Below, piece by piece: positions 13,479 to 22,564 of a stretch of 64,000 bases of DNA. The stretch comes from Streptomyces wedmorensis (GTDB taxonomy: Bacteria; Actinomycetota; Actinomycetes; Streptomycetales; Streptomycetaceae), in contig NZ_JNWK01000010.1 of NCBI RefSeq assembly GCF_000716445.1, forward strand, positions 1 to 64,000, given 5' to 3'. Position 1 is the first letter of the stretch. Each line of letters begins with the position of its first letter. Position numbers and translations under genes: made by a program. Under the pieces are notes generated by a model. The model made no database searches and was not told where the DNA came from. It worked only from the letters and a program-made list of their open reading frames with translations.

Positions 13479-14558
13479 TCAGGGCGCACCGGGAAGCCGG
13501 ACCGTGACGAGGAGACCGCCGGCGGGGCGGGCGGCGAGGTCGAGGGTCCCGTCGTGGGCCCGGACCACGCTGTGCACGAGGGCGAGGCCGAGGCCGACGC
13601 CGGGGTGCTCCTCGGTGCGTGCGCGCTCCGCCCCGCGCTGGAAGGGCTCGGTGAGGGTCGGCACCAGTTCCGGAGGGAGCCGACGGCCCGTGTTCTCGAC
13701 CCGGAGCACACTCGTGGTGCCCTCCGCGTCGGTGCGGACCGTGACGGTACCGCCGGCGGGGAGGTTGTGGACGACGGCGTTCTGGACGAGGTTCGTCGCC
13801 ATCCGCAGCAGGAGTTCCGCGGATCCGGTGGTCCATGTCGGTCCGCCGGTGACGTCGAGCGTGATCCCACGCCGTTCCGCGAGCGGGAGCAGGCTCTCGG
13901 CGGCCTCTTCGGCGACGAGGGAGAGGTCGACGCCCTCGCGGGTGAAGTGGCCCCGGTCGCTCCGGCCGAGCATCAGAAGGGCCTCGGTGAGGTCGATCGC
14001 GCGCGTGTTGACGGCCTGCAGGCGGGCGATCAGCTCGTCCCGGTCGCGGGTGGGGTCCTTGCGTGCGACGTCGAGGAGCGTCCGCGAGATCGCCAGCGGT
14101 GTGCGCAGTTCGTGGGAGGCGTTCGCGGCGAACCTCTGCTGTTCGGCGACGTGCGACTCGAGCCGCTCCAGCATCGTGTCGAACGCGTCGGCGAGCTCCC
14201 GGAACTCGTCCTGTCGGCCCTCCATGCGGATCCGGTGGGACAGCGAGCCGCTCCCGGCGCTCCGCGCCGCGTCCGTGATCCGCGTCAGCGGTGCCAGCAT
14301 CCGCCCCGCGAGGATCCATCCCCCCACGAGCCCGAACAGGAGCAGGAACGCCATCGCGGCCGCTGCGGCGGGGGCGAAGGTGCGCACGAGGAGGTAGCGG
14401 TTGGGCGAGACCCCGAGCAGACCCTGGGAGTTGTCGGGGACGTAACGGAGCAGGAAGGCCCACACCACGACCAGCAGGAGGGCGCCGGCGAGGGCGAGGA
14501 ACCCGGCGTAGCTGAGGGTCAGTTTCAGTCGGGCGCTGAGCCCCGGGCGTCTACGCAT
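13479..14558 (-). CDS. Two-component sensor histidine kinase (CutS-like)
   Basis: 359 residues, ATG at 14558 inside the end of the regulator gene (8-base overlap). Order: membrane helix, short extracytoplasmic loop of about 30 residues (RYVPDNSQGLLGVSPNRYLLV), second helix, HAMP, HisKA with SHELRTPLA, then HATPase with NLVQNAVVHN and GVGLGLALVHSVV. The tiny sensor loop suggests it senses the membrane itself. Partner is the OmpR-type regulator at 14551. Resemblance is to the CutS/CutR family of Streptomyces. Confidence 0.93.
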   Translation of the reverse strand: MRRRPGLSARLKLTLSYAGFLALAGALLLVVVWAFLLRYVPDNSQGLLGVSPNRYLLVRTFAPAAAAAMAFLLLFGLVGGWILAGRMLAPLTRITDAARSAGSGSLSHRIRMEGRQDEFRELADAFDTMLERLESHVAEQQRFAANASHELRTPLAISRTLLDVARKDPTRDRDELIARLQAVNTRAIDLTEALLMLGRSDRGHFTREGVDLSLVAEEAAESLLPLAERRGITLDVTGGPTWTTGSAELLLRMATNLVQNAVVHNLPAGGTVTVRTDAEGTTSVLRVENTGRRLPPELVPTLTEPFQRGAERARTEEHPGVGLGLALVHSVVRAHDGTLDLAARPAGGLLVTVRLPGAP

Positions 14559-15375
14559 GCCCGCTGCCGCCGGGGGCCGTGGTGGCGTCGCCGCCGGGGG
14601 CCGTGGTGGCGCTGCCGGAGGCCGTGGTGCCGCCGCCAGGGTCCGTGGTGGTGCCGCCGTCGGGGTCGGCGCTGCCCGTACGGGGCTCCGCAGGTGTGTC
14701 CGCGGCGGGGTTCGTGCGGGTGTCGATGCGGTAGCCGACGCCGGGGACCGTGGCGATGATCCAGGGTTCGCCGAGCCGCTTGCGCAGTGCCGAGACGGTG
14801 ATGCGTACGGCGTTGGTGAGGGGGTCGGCGTTCTCGTCCCAGGCGCGTTCGAGGAGCTGTTCGGCGCTGACGACTCCGCCCTCGGCGGCGACGAGGACGT
14901 CGAGCACGGCGAACTGCTTGCGGGTGAGCGCGACGTAGCGTCCGTCACGGAAGACCTCGCGGCGGAAGGGGTCGAGCCGCAGGCCCGCGATCTCGCGGAC
15001 CGGGGGCCGGGCGTACGCGCGTCTGCGGTCGAGCGCCCTCAGCCGCAGGACGAGCTCCCGCAGGTCGAACGGTTTGGTGAGGTAGTCGTCGGCGCCGAGC
15101 TCGAACCCGGACGCCTTGTCGTCGATCCGGTCGGCGGCGGTGAGCATGAGGATCGGGATGCCGCTGCCGGAGGCGACGATGCGCCGGGCGACCTCGTCGC
15201 CGGAGGGGCCGGGGATGTCACGGTCGAGGACCGCGAGGTCGTAGGAGTTGACGCTCAGCAGCTCCAGGGCGGTGTCGCCGTCGCCCGCGACGTCGGCGGC
15301 GATCGCCTCGAGCCGCAGACCGTCACGGACGGCTTCGGCCAGGTAGGGCTCGTCCTCCACGATCAGTACACGCAT
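14551..15375 (-). CDS. OmpR-family response regulator with repetitive C-terminal tail (CutR-like)
   Basis: 274 residues. Receiver domain 1-115 (VEDEP, phospho-acceptor in VLDRDIPG, KPF Lys) and winged helix 125-220 (LTRKQFAVLDVL, DPLTNAVRITVSALRKRLGEP, VPGVGYRID). After the normal family end near residue 220 there is a tail of about 55 residues built from ATTAPGGD-like repeats, encoded by a GC-rich minisatellite at about 14555-14680. The tail is probably disordered. The gene overlaps the kinase start. The copies of GTATGCG near 15410, 16198 and 16810 could be its binding motif. Confidence 0.93.
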   Translation of the reverse strand: MRVLIVEDEPYLAEAVRDGLRLEAIAADVAGDGDTALELLSVNSYDLAVLDRDIPGPSGDEVARRIVASGSGIPILMLTAADRIDDKASGFELGADDYLTKPFDLRELVLRLRALDRRRAYARPPVREIAGLRLDPFRREVFRDGRYVALTRKQFAVLDVLVAAEGGVVSAEQLLERAWDENADPLTNAVRITVSALRKRLGEPWIIATVPGVGYRIDTRTNPAADTPAEPRTGSADPDGGTTTDPGGGTTASGSATTAPGGDATTAPGGSGHA

Positions 15376-15455
15376 GCCCGAAGCCTAGGCAGGGCGGCAT
15401 ATCGCCACCGTATGCGGAGGTGCCCGCGGCGCCGTGTCGGTCCGGGCGCGCGCCT

Positions 15456-16163
15456 TCAGCCCGCCGCTGCCGGTACGGGGCGCTGCGGTTCCTCGCTCCG
15501 CGTCGCCTCCGGGGTCCGCCACCAGCGGCGCGAGGCCAGCGCGGCCAGTACGGCGCCGGCGGCGTTGACCAGGACGTCGTCGACGGAGGACACGCGGTCC
15601 AGACGCAGGACGTACTGTGCGGTCTCGACGAGGACCGAGCAGCCCGCGCCGAGAGCCAGGATCCGCGGCACGGACGCCAGCGCCGCGAACCGCATCGGGG
15701 CGAAGAAGCCCAGTGCCGCGAAGACCAGCAGATTGCCCCCGATCCCCAGCGGCCCCATCGTGACGAGGTCCCGCAGCGGGACCAGGCTCACCCGTGCGGG
15801 GACGACGCCCGCTCCGCCGCCCGGCATCATGGTCAGCCACAGGAACGGCAGCGTCCCGTGGACCATGCCCACCTCCGCCAGGGACGTCCGCCACGCCGAC
15901 GCGCCGCCGGCCGAACGCCGACGGCGCGCCAGGACCCATACCACGAGCAAGGCCAGGGGCAGCGCGACCAGCGTCATGAGCACCACGCCGTTGAACGTGT
16001 CGTAGCAGCCGTGCCACCGCCCGGCCATGCACCTCGGCGCGGACATCATGAGCGGTCCCCGCACGACGAACAGGCCGCCCGACAGGGCGAGGACCGCCAG
16101 GCCGACGAGCACGATCCTGCCCGTCCGGCCGGCCCGTGCCGAAGGGGATGCGTTGTGGTTCAT
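15456..16163 (-). CDS. VanZ-family membrane protein
   Basis: 235 residues. It has four to five membrane helices and the VanZ signature near the end (ILALGAGCSVLVETAQYVLRL, RVSSVDDVLVNAAGAVLAAL). In the family VanZ confers low-level teicoplanin resistance; most Streptomyces copies are uncharacterised. The promoter region carries an inverted repeat GGGCGTAT/ATACGCCC at 16194-16219 that may link it to the neighbouring two-component system. Confidence 0.9.
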   Translation of the reverse strand: MNHNASPSARAGRTGRIVLVGLAVLALSGGLFVVRGPLMMSAPRCMAGRWHGCYDTFNGVVLMTLVALPLALLVVWVLARRRRSAGGASAWRTSLAEVGMVHGTLPFLWLTMMPGGGAGVVPARVSLVPLRDLVTMGPLGIGGNLLVFAALGFFAPMRFAALASVPRILALGAGCSVLVETAQYVLRLDRVSSVDDVLVNAAGAVLAALASRRWWRTPEATRSEEPQRPVPAAAG

Positions 16164-16193
16164 GCCCCCATCGAAGGCGGAGGGCCGTTGCGG

Positions 16194-16219
16194 GGGCGTA
16201 TGCGGTTTTCGATACGCCC
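16194..16219. promoter_or_regulatory. Inverted repeat upstream of the VanZ gene
   Basis: GGGCGTAT (16194-16201) and ATACGCCC (16212-16219) are perfect arms 10 bases apart, 31 bases upstream of the VanZ start. The GTATGCGG inside it recurs at 15410-15417 upstream of the OmpR-type regulator, and GTATGCG lies reversed at 16810-16816, suggesting a shared regulator site. Confidence 0.55.
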
Positions 16220-16258
16220 GCGATACACGCGTCGGCCCGCGTCGTCCTCGTCGTTCGC

Positions 16259-16708
16259 TCAGGCCCCGCGCCGGACGCGGACCGTCGCCCGCCATCCCAG
16301 GACCGTGCTCGCCACTCCCACCAGGATGGCCACGAAGGCCCCGCCCAGTCCGTTGCCGGTGCCGAGGCCCCCGTCGGCCGTGGCCGCGACCAGCACGCCG
16401 ACGGCCGTGCCGACCAGCCCCGCGACCAGGGCGATCCTGGCTCCGAGAGGTCCGCTCGCGACGCCGAGGCGGCCGGTCGGGCGGGCCAGGGCCAGCCATC
16501 CGACGACCACGCCGGCCAGCGCGAGGAACGCGGCCGCGGAAGACCCGGCCCGCCCGGGGCCGAAGTCGTAGGCGCTCGCGGCGAGCGGCTGCGCCGAGGC
16601 GATGTGGGCGGCCGCGGGCACGGCGAAGACGAGGCCTCCGAGGACCGCGGCGGCGGACGCGGTGGTGACGGTGGCGAGCAGTCGGCGGGCGGACGGTCGA
16701 GTGGACAT
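16259..16708 (-). CDS. Small membrane protein (DUF6223-like)
   Basis: 149 residues. A signal-like first helix (LLATVTTASAAAVLGGLVFAVPAAAH) is followed by AYDFGPGRAGSSAAAFLALAGVVVGWLALARP and two further helices, giving about four membrane segments and a basic C-terminus. I recognise it as the small streptomycete family often next to NarL-type two-component genes; function unknown. It is divergent from the kinase at 16923 across a 214-bp gap. Confidence 0.8.
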   Translation of the reverse strand: MSTRPSARRLLATVTTASAAAVLGGLVFAVPAAAHIASAQPLAASAYDFGPGRAGSSAAAFLALAGVVVGWLALARPTGRLGVASGPLGARIALVAGLVGTAVGVLVAATADGGLGTGNGLGGAFVAILVGVASTVLGWRATVRVRRGA

Positions 16709-16922
16709 GAGCGGTGCTCCTTCGTGCGTCGGTTTGTCGTCCGAGCATCTCCGCCGGGCCCGGTGCCCGTCGTCCGGCGGGCGCAGGCACTTCGCACTGC
16801 CACCGCCGTCGCATACGGGTACCGCGGACGCCGCAGATCGCGAGGAGCTACTGCGTGCGTGGTAGACGGCGGTCGTCTGCGAGGGGGACTCGCCGCCGGC
16901 GGCGGCCGGTTAGGGTGCGCAC

Positions 16923-18050
16923 ATGAGTGCAGGTACGGCCCGGATGTGGGCCCGGTTCGGTGACGGAGTCATCGCCGTGGGCGTGGCGGCGGCGCTTGTC
17001 GTCACGGGACTGTCGCAGCGGGTTCCCGTCTCCGGTCAGGCCGTCCTCGGGTACGCGCTGCTCGCGCTCGGCGGGCTGGCGCTCGCCGCGCGGGGCCGGG
17101 CGCCGGTCGCCGTGCTGGTCGTCACGGGCGTGTGCGCCGCGGGGTACCAGGCGGCCGGTTTCGACGTGGCGGCCGTGGCGTACCTGTTCGCCGTGTACGG
17201 GGCCGTGCGGGGGGGGCACCGCACCGTCGCGGTGGTGGCGAGCGTCGTCGTGCTTGCGCTGCTTCCGCTCGCGGCGCTGGCGTCGGGATCGCACGACACG
17301 GGCGAGGCGTTCGCGCAGGCCCGGGGCGCGCTCGAGATCGCCTGGCTCGTCGCGGCGGGGGCCGCGGGAGAGGCGCTGCGGCAGGCCGAGCAGCGGGCGG
17401 AGGAGGCCGAGCGCACCCGCGAGGAGACCGCGCGGCGCCGCGCCGACGAGGAACGGCTGCGCATCGCGCGGGAACTGCACGACTCGCTCACCCATCAGAT
17501 ATCGGTCATCAAGGTCCAGGCGGAGGTCGCGGTGCACGTGGCCCGCAAGCGGGGCGAGGACGTGCCGACGTCCCTGCTGGCGATCCAGGAGGCCGGCCGC
17601 GAGGCGAGCCGGGAGCTGCGTGCCACTCTCGAGGCGCTGCGCGACGACGACACGACCCCGCCGCGCGGCCTTGACGACGTCCCGGAGCTGGTGCGACGGG
17701 CCCGTACGTTCGGCCTGGACGCGACGCTGACGGTCGAGGGGGCGCACCGCGACGTGTCGGCCGCGGTGGACCGGACCGTCTACCGGATCGTGCAGGAGTC
17801 GCTGACCAACGTCGCCCGCCACGCCGACGCCACCACGGCGTCGGTCCGGATCGACTGCCGGCCGGACACCCTCGAGATAGCGGTGGTCGACGACGGCCGG
17901 GCCACGACAGGCGCCGCCCCGACCCCGGGCCTCGGGCTGGTCGGCATGCGGGAACGCGTCACGGCGCTCGGCGGCCGGCTGCGCGCCGCACCACGTGACG
18001 GGGGCGGCTTCGCCGTCCGGGCCGAACTTCCCGTGGACCGGGCGTCGTGA
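16923..18050 (+). CDS. NarL-type sensor histidine kinase
   Basis: 375 residues. Four membrane helices (about 10-125) lead to HisKA_3 with RELHDSLTHQISVIKVQAEVA (phospho-His in ELHDS), then an HATPase domain with VQESLTNVARHA and GLGLVGMRERVTALGG. It has no extracytoplasmic domain, so it likely senses a membrane or small-molecule cue. The stop overlaps the regulator's GTG start. It probably controls the divergent small membrane protein, the usual target arrangement. Confidence 0.94.
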   Translation: MSAGTARMWARFGDGVIAVGVAAALVVTGLSQRVPVSGQAVLGYALLALGGLALAARGRAPVAVLVVTGVCAAGYQAAGFDVAAVAYLFAVYGAVRGGHRTVAVVASVVVLALLPLAALASGSHDTGEAFAQARGALEIAWLVAAGAAGEALRQAEQRAEEAERTREETARRRADEERLRIARELHDSLTHQISVIKVQAEVAVHVARKRGEDVPTSLLAIQEAGREASRELRATLEALRDDDTTPPRGLDDVPELVRRARTFGLDATLTVEGAHRDVSAAVDRTVYRIVQESLTNVARHADATTASVRIDCRPDTLEIAVVDDGRATTGAAPTPGLGLVGMRERVTALGGRLRAAPRDGGGFAVRAELPVDRAS

Positions 18051-18721
18051 TCCGTGTCCTGCTGGTCGACGACCAGCCCCTCATCCGCAGCGGATTCCGC
18101 GCTCTGCTCGACCTCGAGGACGACATCGAGGTGGTGGCCGAGGCCGCCGACGGCGCCCAGGGCGTCGCGCTGGCCAAGGAGCACCTGCCCGACGTCGCGC
18201 TCGTCGACATCCAGATGCCCGTCGTCGACGGCATCGAGGCGACCCGCCGCATCGTCGCGGACCCGGACCTCGCCGGGGTGCACGTGGTCATCCTCACGAA
18301 CTACAGCTTCGACGAGTACGTGTTCCACGCGCTGCGCGCGGGCGCCGCCGGATTCCTGGTCAAGGACGTCATGCCGGAGGACTTCCTGCACTCCGTACGT
18401 GTCGCCGCCCGTGGCGACGCCCTCCTCGCCCCCTCTATCACCCGCAAGCTGATCAACCGGTACGTCGCCCAGCCCCTCCCCGCGGACACCGGCGCGGGCC
18501 TTTCGGAGTTGACGGGCCGCGAGCGCGAGGCCGTCGTCCTGGTGGCCCAGGGCCTGTCGAACGACGAGATCGCCGACCGCATGGTCATCAGCCCGCTCAC
18601 CGCGAAGACCCACGTCAACCGGGCGATGACCAAGCTCCGGGCCCGCGACCGGGCCCAACTCGTCATCTACGCGTACGAGTCGGGCCTGGTCACAGCTGTA
18701 CGCCCTGACCGGACGCCCTGA
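18047..18721 (+). CDS. NarL/LuxR-type response regulator
   Basis: 224 residues, GTG start in a GTGA overlap with the kinase stop. Receiver: DDQP acid pocket, phospho-acceptor Asp in VDIQMP, KD at VKDV. C-terminal LuxR HTH: LTGREREAVVLVAQGLSNDEIADRMVISPLTAKTHV. The last codons lie in a 13-bp tandem repeat that itself creates the stop codon, so the C-terminus may vary between strains. Confidence 0.94.
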   Translation: MIRVLLVDDQPLIRSGFRALLDLEDDIEVVAEAADGAQGVALAKEHLPDVALVDIQMPVVDGIEATRRIVADPDLAGVHVVILTNYSFDEYVFHALRAGAAGFLVKDVMPEDFLHSVRVAARGDALLAPSITRKLINRYVAQPLPADTGAGLSELTGREREAVVLVAQGLSNDEIADRMVISPLTAKTHVNRAMTKLRARDRAQLVIYAYESGLVTAVRPDRTP

Positions 18722-18739
18722 CCGGACGCCCTGACCGTC
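18701..18739. repeat. 13-bp tandem repeat at the regulator 3' end
   Basis: CGCCCTGACCGGA occurs at 18701-18713 and 18714-18726, and a third copy differing at the end at 18727-18739. Because 13 is not a multiple of three, the repeat shifts frame and supplies the TGA at 18719. Confidence 0.85.
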
Positions 18740-18803
18740 CGTCCTGGCCGGACACAGTGACTAGGCGTCCGGCCGTGCGTCCCGGCCGGACGCCTCGATC
18801 GCG

Positions 18804-20690
18804 TCAGGCTTCGCGGGAGCCTTCGTACATGGCCTCGATGAGGTCGGCGTACTCGCCCTCGACGACGGGGCGCTTGACCTTGAGGCTGGGAGTGAGTTCG
18901 CCGTGTTCGACGTCGAGGTCGCGCGGCAGGACGGCGAACTTCTTGATCGTCTGCCAGCGCTGGAGGTCACCGTTGACGCGCTGGACGAAGTCGTCGATGA
19001 GGGCGTGCACCTCAGGGGAGGAGACGACGTCGGCGTAGCCGCGGCCCTCCTGCCCGTGGGACGCCGCCCAGGGCATGATCGCGGTCTCGTCGAGCGTGAT
19101 GAGGGCGGTGCAGTAGTTGCGGCCGTTGCCGATGACCAGGATGTTGCTGACGAACGGGCAGATGGCCTTGAAGCGGCCTTCGATCTCCGTGGGGGCCACG
19201 TACTTGCCGCCCGAGGTCTTGAAGAGGTCCTTCTTGCGGTCGGTGATGCGGACGAAGCCGTCCTTGTCGACGTCGCCGATGTCGCCGGTACGGAACCAGC
19301 CGTCGCTCTCCAGGACTTCCGCCGTCTTGTCGGGGAGGTTGTGGTAGCCGCGCATGATGCCGGGGCCGCGCAGGAGGATCTCCCCGTCCTCGGCGATGCG
19401 GACCTCGGTGCCGGGCAGGGCCCTGCCGACCGTGCCGACCCGGTAGTCGTCGGCCGGATTGACGGTGCAGGCTGCGCTGGTCTCCGTCAGGCCGTAGCCC
19501 TCCAGGACGGGGACGCCCGCGCCGGCGAAGAAGTAGCCGATGTCGGGGGCGAGGGCGGCGCTGCCGGAGGCACTGCCCCGCAGCCGTCCCCCGAAGGCCG
19601 CGCGGATCTTGCCGTAGACCAGCTTGTCGGCGAGGGCGTGCTGTACGGAGAGCCACAGGGGCAGCTTGCGGCGCCCTGTCGCCACCATCTGCTCCTGGCC
19701 GGTCCTGGCGTAGTCGCGGGCGACCCGGGCGGCCCACAGGAAGATCTTGTACTTGGCTCCTCCGTCGGCCCGGGCCCGGGCGGCGATGCCGTTGTAGACC
19801 TTCTCGAAGACCCTCGGCGCGGACGCCATGATGGTGGGCCGGACGACGGGCAGGTTGGCGACGATCCGGTCGATGCGCCCGTCCACGGCCATCACGTGAC
19901 CGGACTTCACCTGACCGGATATCAGGGCCTTGCCGAAGACGTGGGACAGCGGAAGCCACAGGAACTGCACGTCGTCGGGCTCGACGAGGCCGGTGGCCTC
20001 CTGCGCCACGCCCTGGTACGACCAGCAGTCGTGCACGAGGCGCACGCCCTTCGGGCGGCCGGTGGTTCCGGAGGTGTAGATCAACGTGGCGAGCTGTTCC
20101 GGCCCGAGGCCTTCGACCGTCTTCTCGATCGCGTCCGGACGCTCCTGGAGGTACGCCTTGCCGCGCTCTTCGAGGTCGGCGAGGGTCAGCACCTCCAGGC
20201 CCTCGATCCGGGGCGGTTCCGTCTCCGCGTCGATGAGGACGGCGTGGCCGAGCCCGGGAAGCCGGTCCTTGTGCGCGGCCACCTTGGCCAGTTGCCCGGC
20301 GTCCTCGACGAACACCGCGCGGCTGGCGGAGTCCGCGAGGATGTACGCCGTCTCGTCGGCGTTGGTGCTCGGGTACACGGCGGTCGCGGCGCCTCCCGCG
20401 CACATCACGCCCATGTCGGCGAGGATCCACTCGATCCTCGTCGAGGACGAGATGGCCACCCGCTCCTCGGGGCGCAGCCCGATGCTGAGCAGTCCGGCCG
20501 CGATCGCCTTCACCCGGTCCGCGGTCTGGGCCCACGTCAGGGAGCGCCACCGCTCGGTTTCCGGGCCTGCGGGCTCGGTCACCACGGGGTAGCGGTACGC
20601 CTCCCGGTCGGGTGTGGCCTCGACCCTGGCGAGGAAGAGGTGCGCCACTGAATGCGGCCGGCTTTCCAACAGGTGTTGCGCGGAACTCAT
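18804..20690 (-). CDS. Long-chain fatty acyl-CoA synthetase (AMP-binding)
   Basis: 628 residues, ATG at 20690 (starts SSAQHLLESRPHSVAHLFL); the frame is open far upstream but only this start fits the family. Adenylate-forming enzyme: P-loop LIYTSGTTGRPKGV, GYGLTET, DGWFRTGDIG, RKKDLFKTSGGKYVAP. It activates fatty acids with ATP and CoA (FadD15-like, probably membrane-associated). Single gene with a long 405-bp leader region that contains a TTAAC/GGTAA imperfect palindrome at 20728-20742, possibly an acyl-CoA-responsive operator. Confidence 0.94.
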   Translation of the reverse strand: MSSAQHLLESRPHSVAHLFLARVEATPDREAYRYPVVTEPAGPETERWRSLTWAQTADRVKAIAAGLLSIGLRPEERVAISSSTRIEWILADMGVMCAGGAATAVYPSTNADETAYILADSASRAVFVEDAGQLAKVAAHKDRLPGLGHAVLIDAETEPPRIEGLEVLTLADLEERGKAYLQERPDAIEKTVEGLGPEQLATLIYTSGTTGRPKGVRLVHDCWSYQGVAQEATGLVEPDDVQFLWLPLSHVFGKALISGQVKSGHVMAVDGRIDRIVANLPVVRPTIMASAPRVFEKVYNGIAARARADGGAKYKIFLWAARVARDYARTGQEQMVATGRRKLPLWLSVQHALADKLVYGKIRAAFGGRLRGSASGSAALAPDIGYFFAGAGVPVLEGYGLTETSAACTVNPADDYRVGTVGRALPGTEVRIAEDGEILLRGPGIMRGYHNLPDKTAEVLESDGWFRTGDIGDVDKDGFVRITDRKKDLFKTSGGKYVAPTEIEGRFKAICPFVSNILVIGNGRNYCTALITLDETAIMPWAASHGQEGRGYADVVSSPEVHALIDDFVQRVNGDLQRWQTIKKFAVLPRDLDVEHGELTPSLKVKRPVVEGEYADLIEAMYEGSREA

Positions 20691-21095
20691 GTCGACCTCC
20701 GGGCCCGGTGCGCCCATCACAGAGTGCTTAACTGGCAGGTAACTTGCGCGCAGAGTGAGGCTAAGGGGGAAACCCCCCTGTGTGTAAGGGGATACGGGGA
20801 GGAAAGTGCGCTGCGCCGGGTGCCACGGGCCCGGCGCCGTGTCGGTGGCGTCCGCGTTCCGGTCGGCCCGCGATGTGGCTCTGACCTGCGCATCCACGGA
20901 CCGAAACGATCTGCTCGGCGGCCAGGAGGGCTGCTGGCCTCCGGGCATCGCCTGTGGCCGTTTCCGCGCGGGCGGCACGTCCCGGGGGAAACAGAACACC
21001 TTGTCCAGCACGACGCTGTCGCCATGGCCGCAAGGCGAACCACATCCCATCCTGACGGCCTGACACAACGACCTCACGGCAAGGGGAATCCACAT
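20691..21095. other. 405-bp intergenic region with operator-like and hairpin sequences
   Basis: No gene seen. It holds TTAAC-TGGCA-GGTAA at 20728-20742 (imperfect palindrome, TetR/FadR-like), flanked by CAGAGTG at 20720 and 20751. A GGGGG-AAA-CCCCC hairpin lies at 20765-20777, and GCGCCGGG pairs with CCCGGCGC near 20815-20840. It serves the divergent promoters of the acyl-CoA synthetase and the secreted hydrolase. Confidence 0.5.
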
Positions 21096-22016
21096 ATGAG
21101 ACGAGCGATGTTCCGGGGCTTCGTGCTGAGCCTCGCGTGCGCCTTCTCGGTGGCGGCCGGCACCGCCCAGGCGGCGGACACCTCGGTGACGCCGCGGACG
21201 TACAAGGTCTGGCAGTGGAACGTGGCCGGGAACACGATCCACGACGGGTCGCTCACCGACGGCCTGGTGGACCAGGCGGTCGACTCGATCGTCAACCGGG
21301 GCGCCGATTTCGCCGCCTTCAACGAGCTGTGCGAGAACCAGTACTCCGCGATCATCACGGAACTGCGTGCCAGGGCCTGGCCCGTCGACGGCAACACCAG
21401 CTTCGCCCGCTTCGAGTCCAGCCTTCCGGCCGGCGACCCCGACGTCTGCGCCGGCAACGCCTACGGCAACGCGCTGTTCAGCAGGCACCCGCTGGGCTCC
21501 GCCGACCGTGTCACCCTGCCCACCGACGGCGCCCAGGAAGCGCGCAACCTGCTGTGCGCGCCCCTCGCCGACGGGTCGGGAACGGTCTTCTGCACGACCC
21601 ACCTCACCACGGACCCCGACTACAAGAGCATCCAGCTGAAGGCGGTCTTCGACCAGCTGGCGACGTACGACACACCGATCGTCGCGGGCGACTTCAACGT
21701 GCAGCCGCACCACAAGAAGCTGAACCCCTACTACGCGCCGAGCGTGAACACGGTCGCCGACGACGGCAACACCGGCTCGTACCGCGAACTCGACGACGCG
21801 GACGGCGCCCACTGCCCGGGCCACGGGGAGTCGACCACCGATGCCCCCTCGGACAACAAGTGCGGGATCGCCGCCAAGATCGACCTCGTCTTCGTGCGGG
21901 AGAGCACCCTCGCCGGCCCGTACAGCGCGGACTCGCTGGCCCCCTCCACCGCGTGCACCGGCGTGGCGGCCTGCTCGGACCACCGGGTCCTGATCGGAAC
22001 CGTCACCGTCCAGTAG
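21096..22016 (+). CDS. Secreted endonuclease/exonuclease/phosphatase-family protein
   Basis: 306 residues. A Sec signal peptide (about 1-27, RGFVLSLACAFSVAAGTAQA) precedes an EEP (DNase I-like) fold: QWNVAG, FAAFNELCENQY (metal-binding Glu), VAGDFNVQPHH, KIDLVF and a terminal CSDHRVL with the catalytic Asp-His. Possible substrates are nucleic acid, phospholipid or phosphoesters; not resolvable here. Six or more Cys suggest disulfides. ATG at 21096 follows AAGGGGAA. Confidence 0.9.
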   Translation: MRRAMFRGFVLSLACAFSVAAGTAQAADTSVTPRTYKVWQWNVAGNTIHDGSLTDGLVDQAVDSIVNRGADFAAFNELCENQYSAIITELRARAWPVDGNTSFARFESSLPAGDPDVCAGNAYGNALFSRHPLGSADRVTLPTDGAQEARNLLCAPLADGSGTVFCTTHLTTDPDYKSIQLKAVFDQLATYDTPIVAGDFNVQPHHKKLNPYYAPSVNTVADDGNTGSYRELDDADGAHCPGHGESTTDAPSDNKCGIAAKIDLVFVRESTLAGPYSADSLAPSTACTGVAACSDHRVLIGTVTVQ

Positions 22017-22085
22017 GGCGTGTACGTGTACTGAACGGCACGGCGTCGATCGGCCGCGGGGCGGGACATCGGAGGGGGAACGACC

Positions 22086-22553
22086 ATGCGGTCCGGGAGG
22101 ACGTGCGCCGCGGCACTGGTGGTGCTTTCGGTGGCGACGTCCGCGGGGTGCGCTCAGGAGCAGCGCCCGGAGAAGGCGCCGCCCGAGGTGCGGCACGACG
22201 AGGGGCCGATCGCCTCGTCGCTGCCGCAGCTCGGTGACGTGGAGAGCGTCGAGTGGACGTACGAGCCGCTGGGGGTCGCCGACCCGCGGGTTCCCGGGCC
22301 CACCGACCGCGAGCTGCGGGGCTACGCCCGGCTGGCGGAGGCCGACGTACGGCGGCTCACGAAGCAGTACGCGTGGACCGAGGCGACCGAACCGCCGCCG
22401 ACACCCCCTCCGGGCACCACGGCGGACACGCGTTGGCAGACCAGCGAGGCGTTCGAGGCGTCGGCGGGATCGGGCGCGTCGGCGGAGGCCGCCGAGTTCC
22501 GGCTCGACCCCGTCGGCAGGGTGATGGTCTTCCGGCTCCTCAACCCCTCCTGA
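22086..22553 (+). CDS. Putative lipoprotein of unknown function
   Basis: 155 residues with a type II signal: RSGRTCAAALVVLSVATSAGC, lipobox Cys at 21. The mature part is charged, with a Pro/Thr stretch, and ends RLDPVGRVMVFRLLNPS. I recognise no family. It lies 69 bases after the EEP hydrolase and may be cotranscribed with it. It is convergent with the ATPase gene (stops 12 bases apart). Confidence 0.75.
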   Translation: MRSGRTCAAALVVLSVATSAGCAQEQRPEKAPPEVRHDEGPIASSLPQLGDVESVEWTYEPLGVADPRVPGPTDRELRGYARLAEADVRRLTKQYAWTEATEPPPTPPPGTTADTRWQTSEAFEASAGSGASAEAAEFRLDPVGRVMVFRLLNPS

Positions 22554-22564
22554 GCGTCCGACGG

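Noticed and set aside
16259..16708. A secreted soluble protein because of its signal-like start
   Set aside because: Three further hydrophobic segments follow, so an integral membrane protein is more likely.
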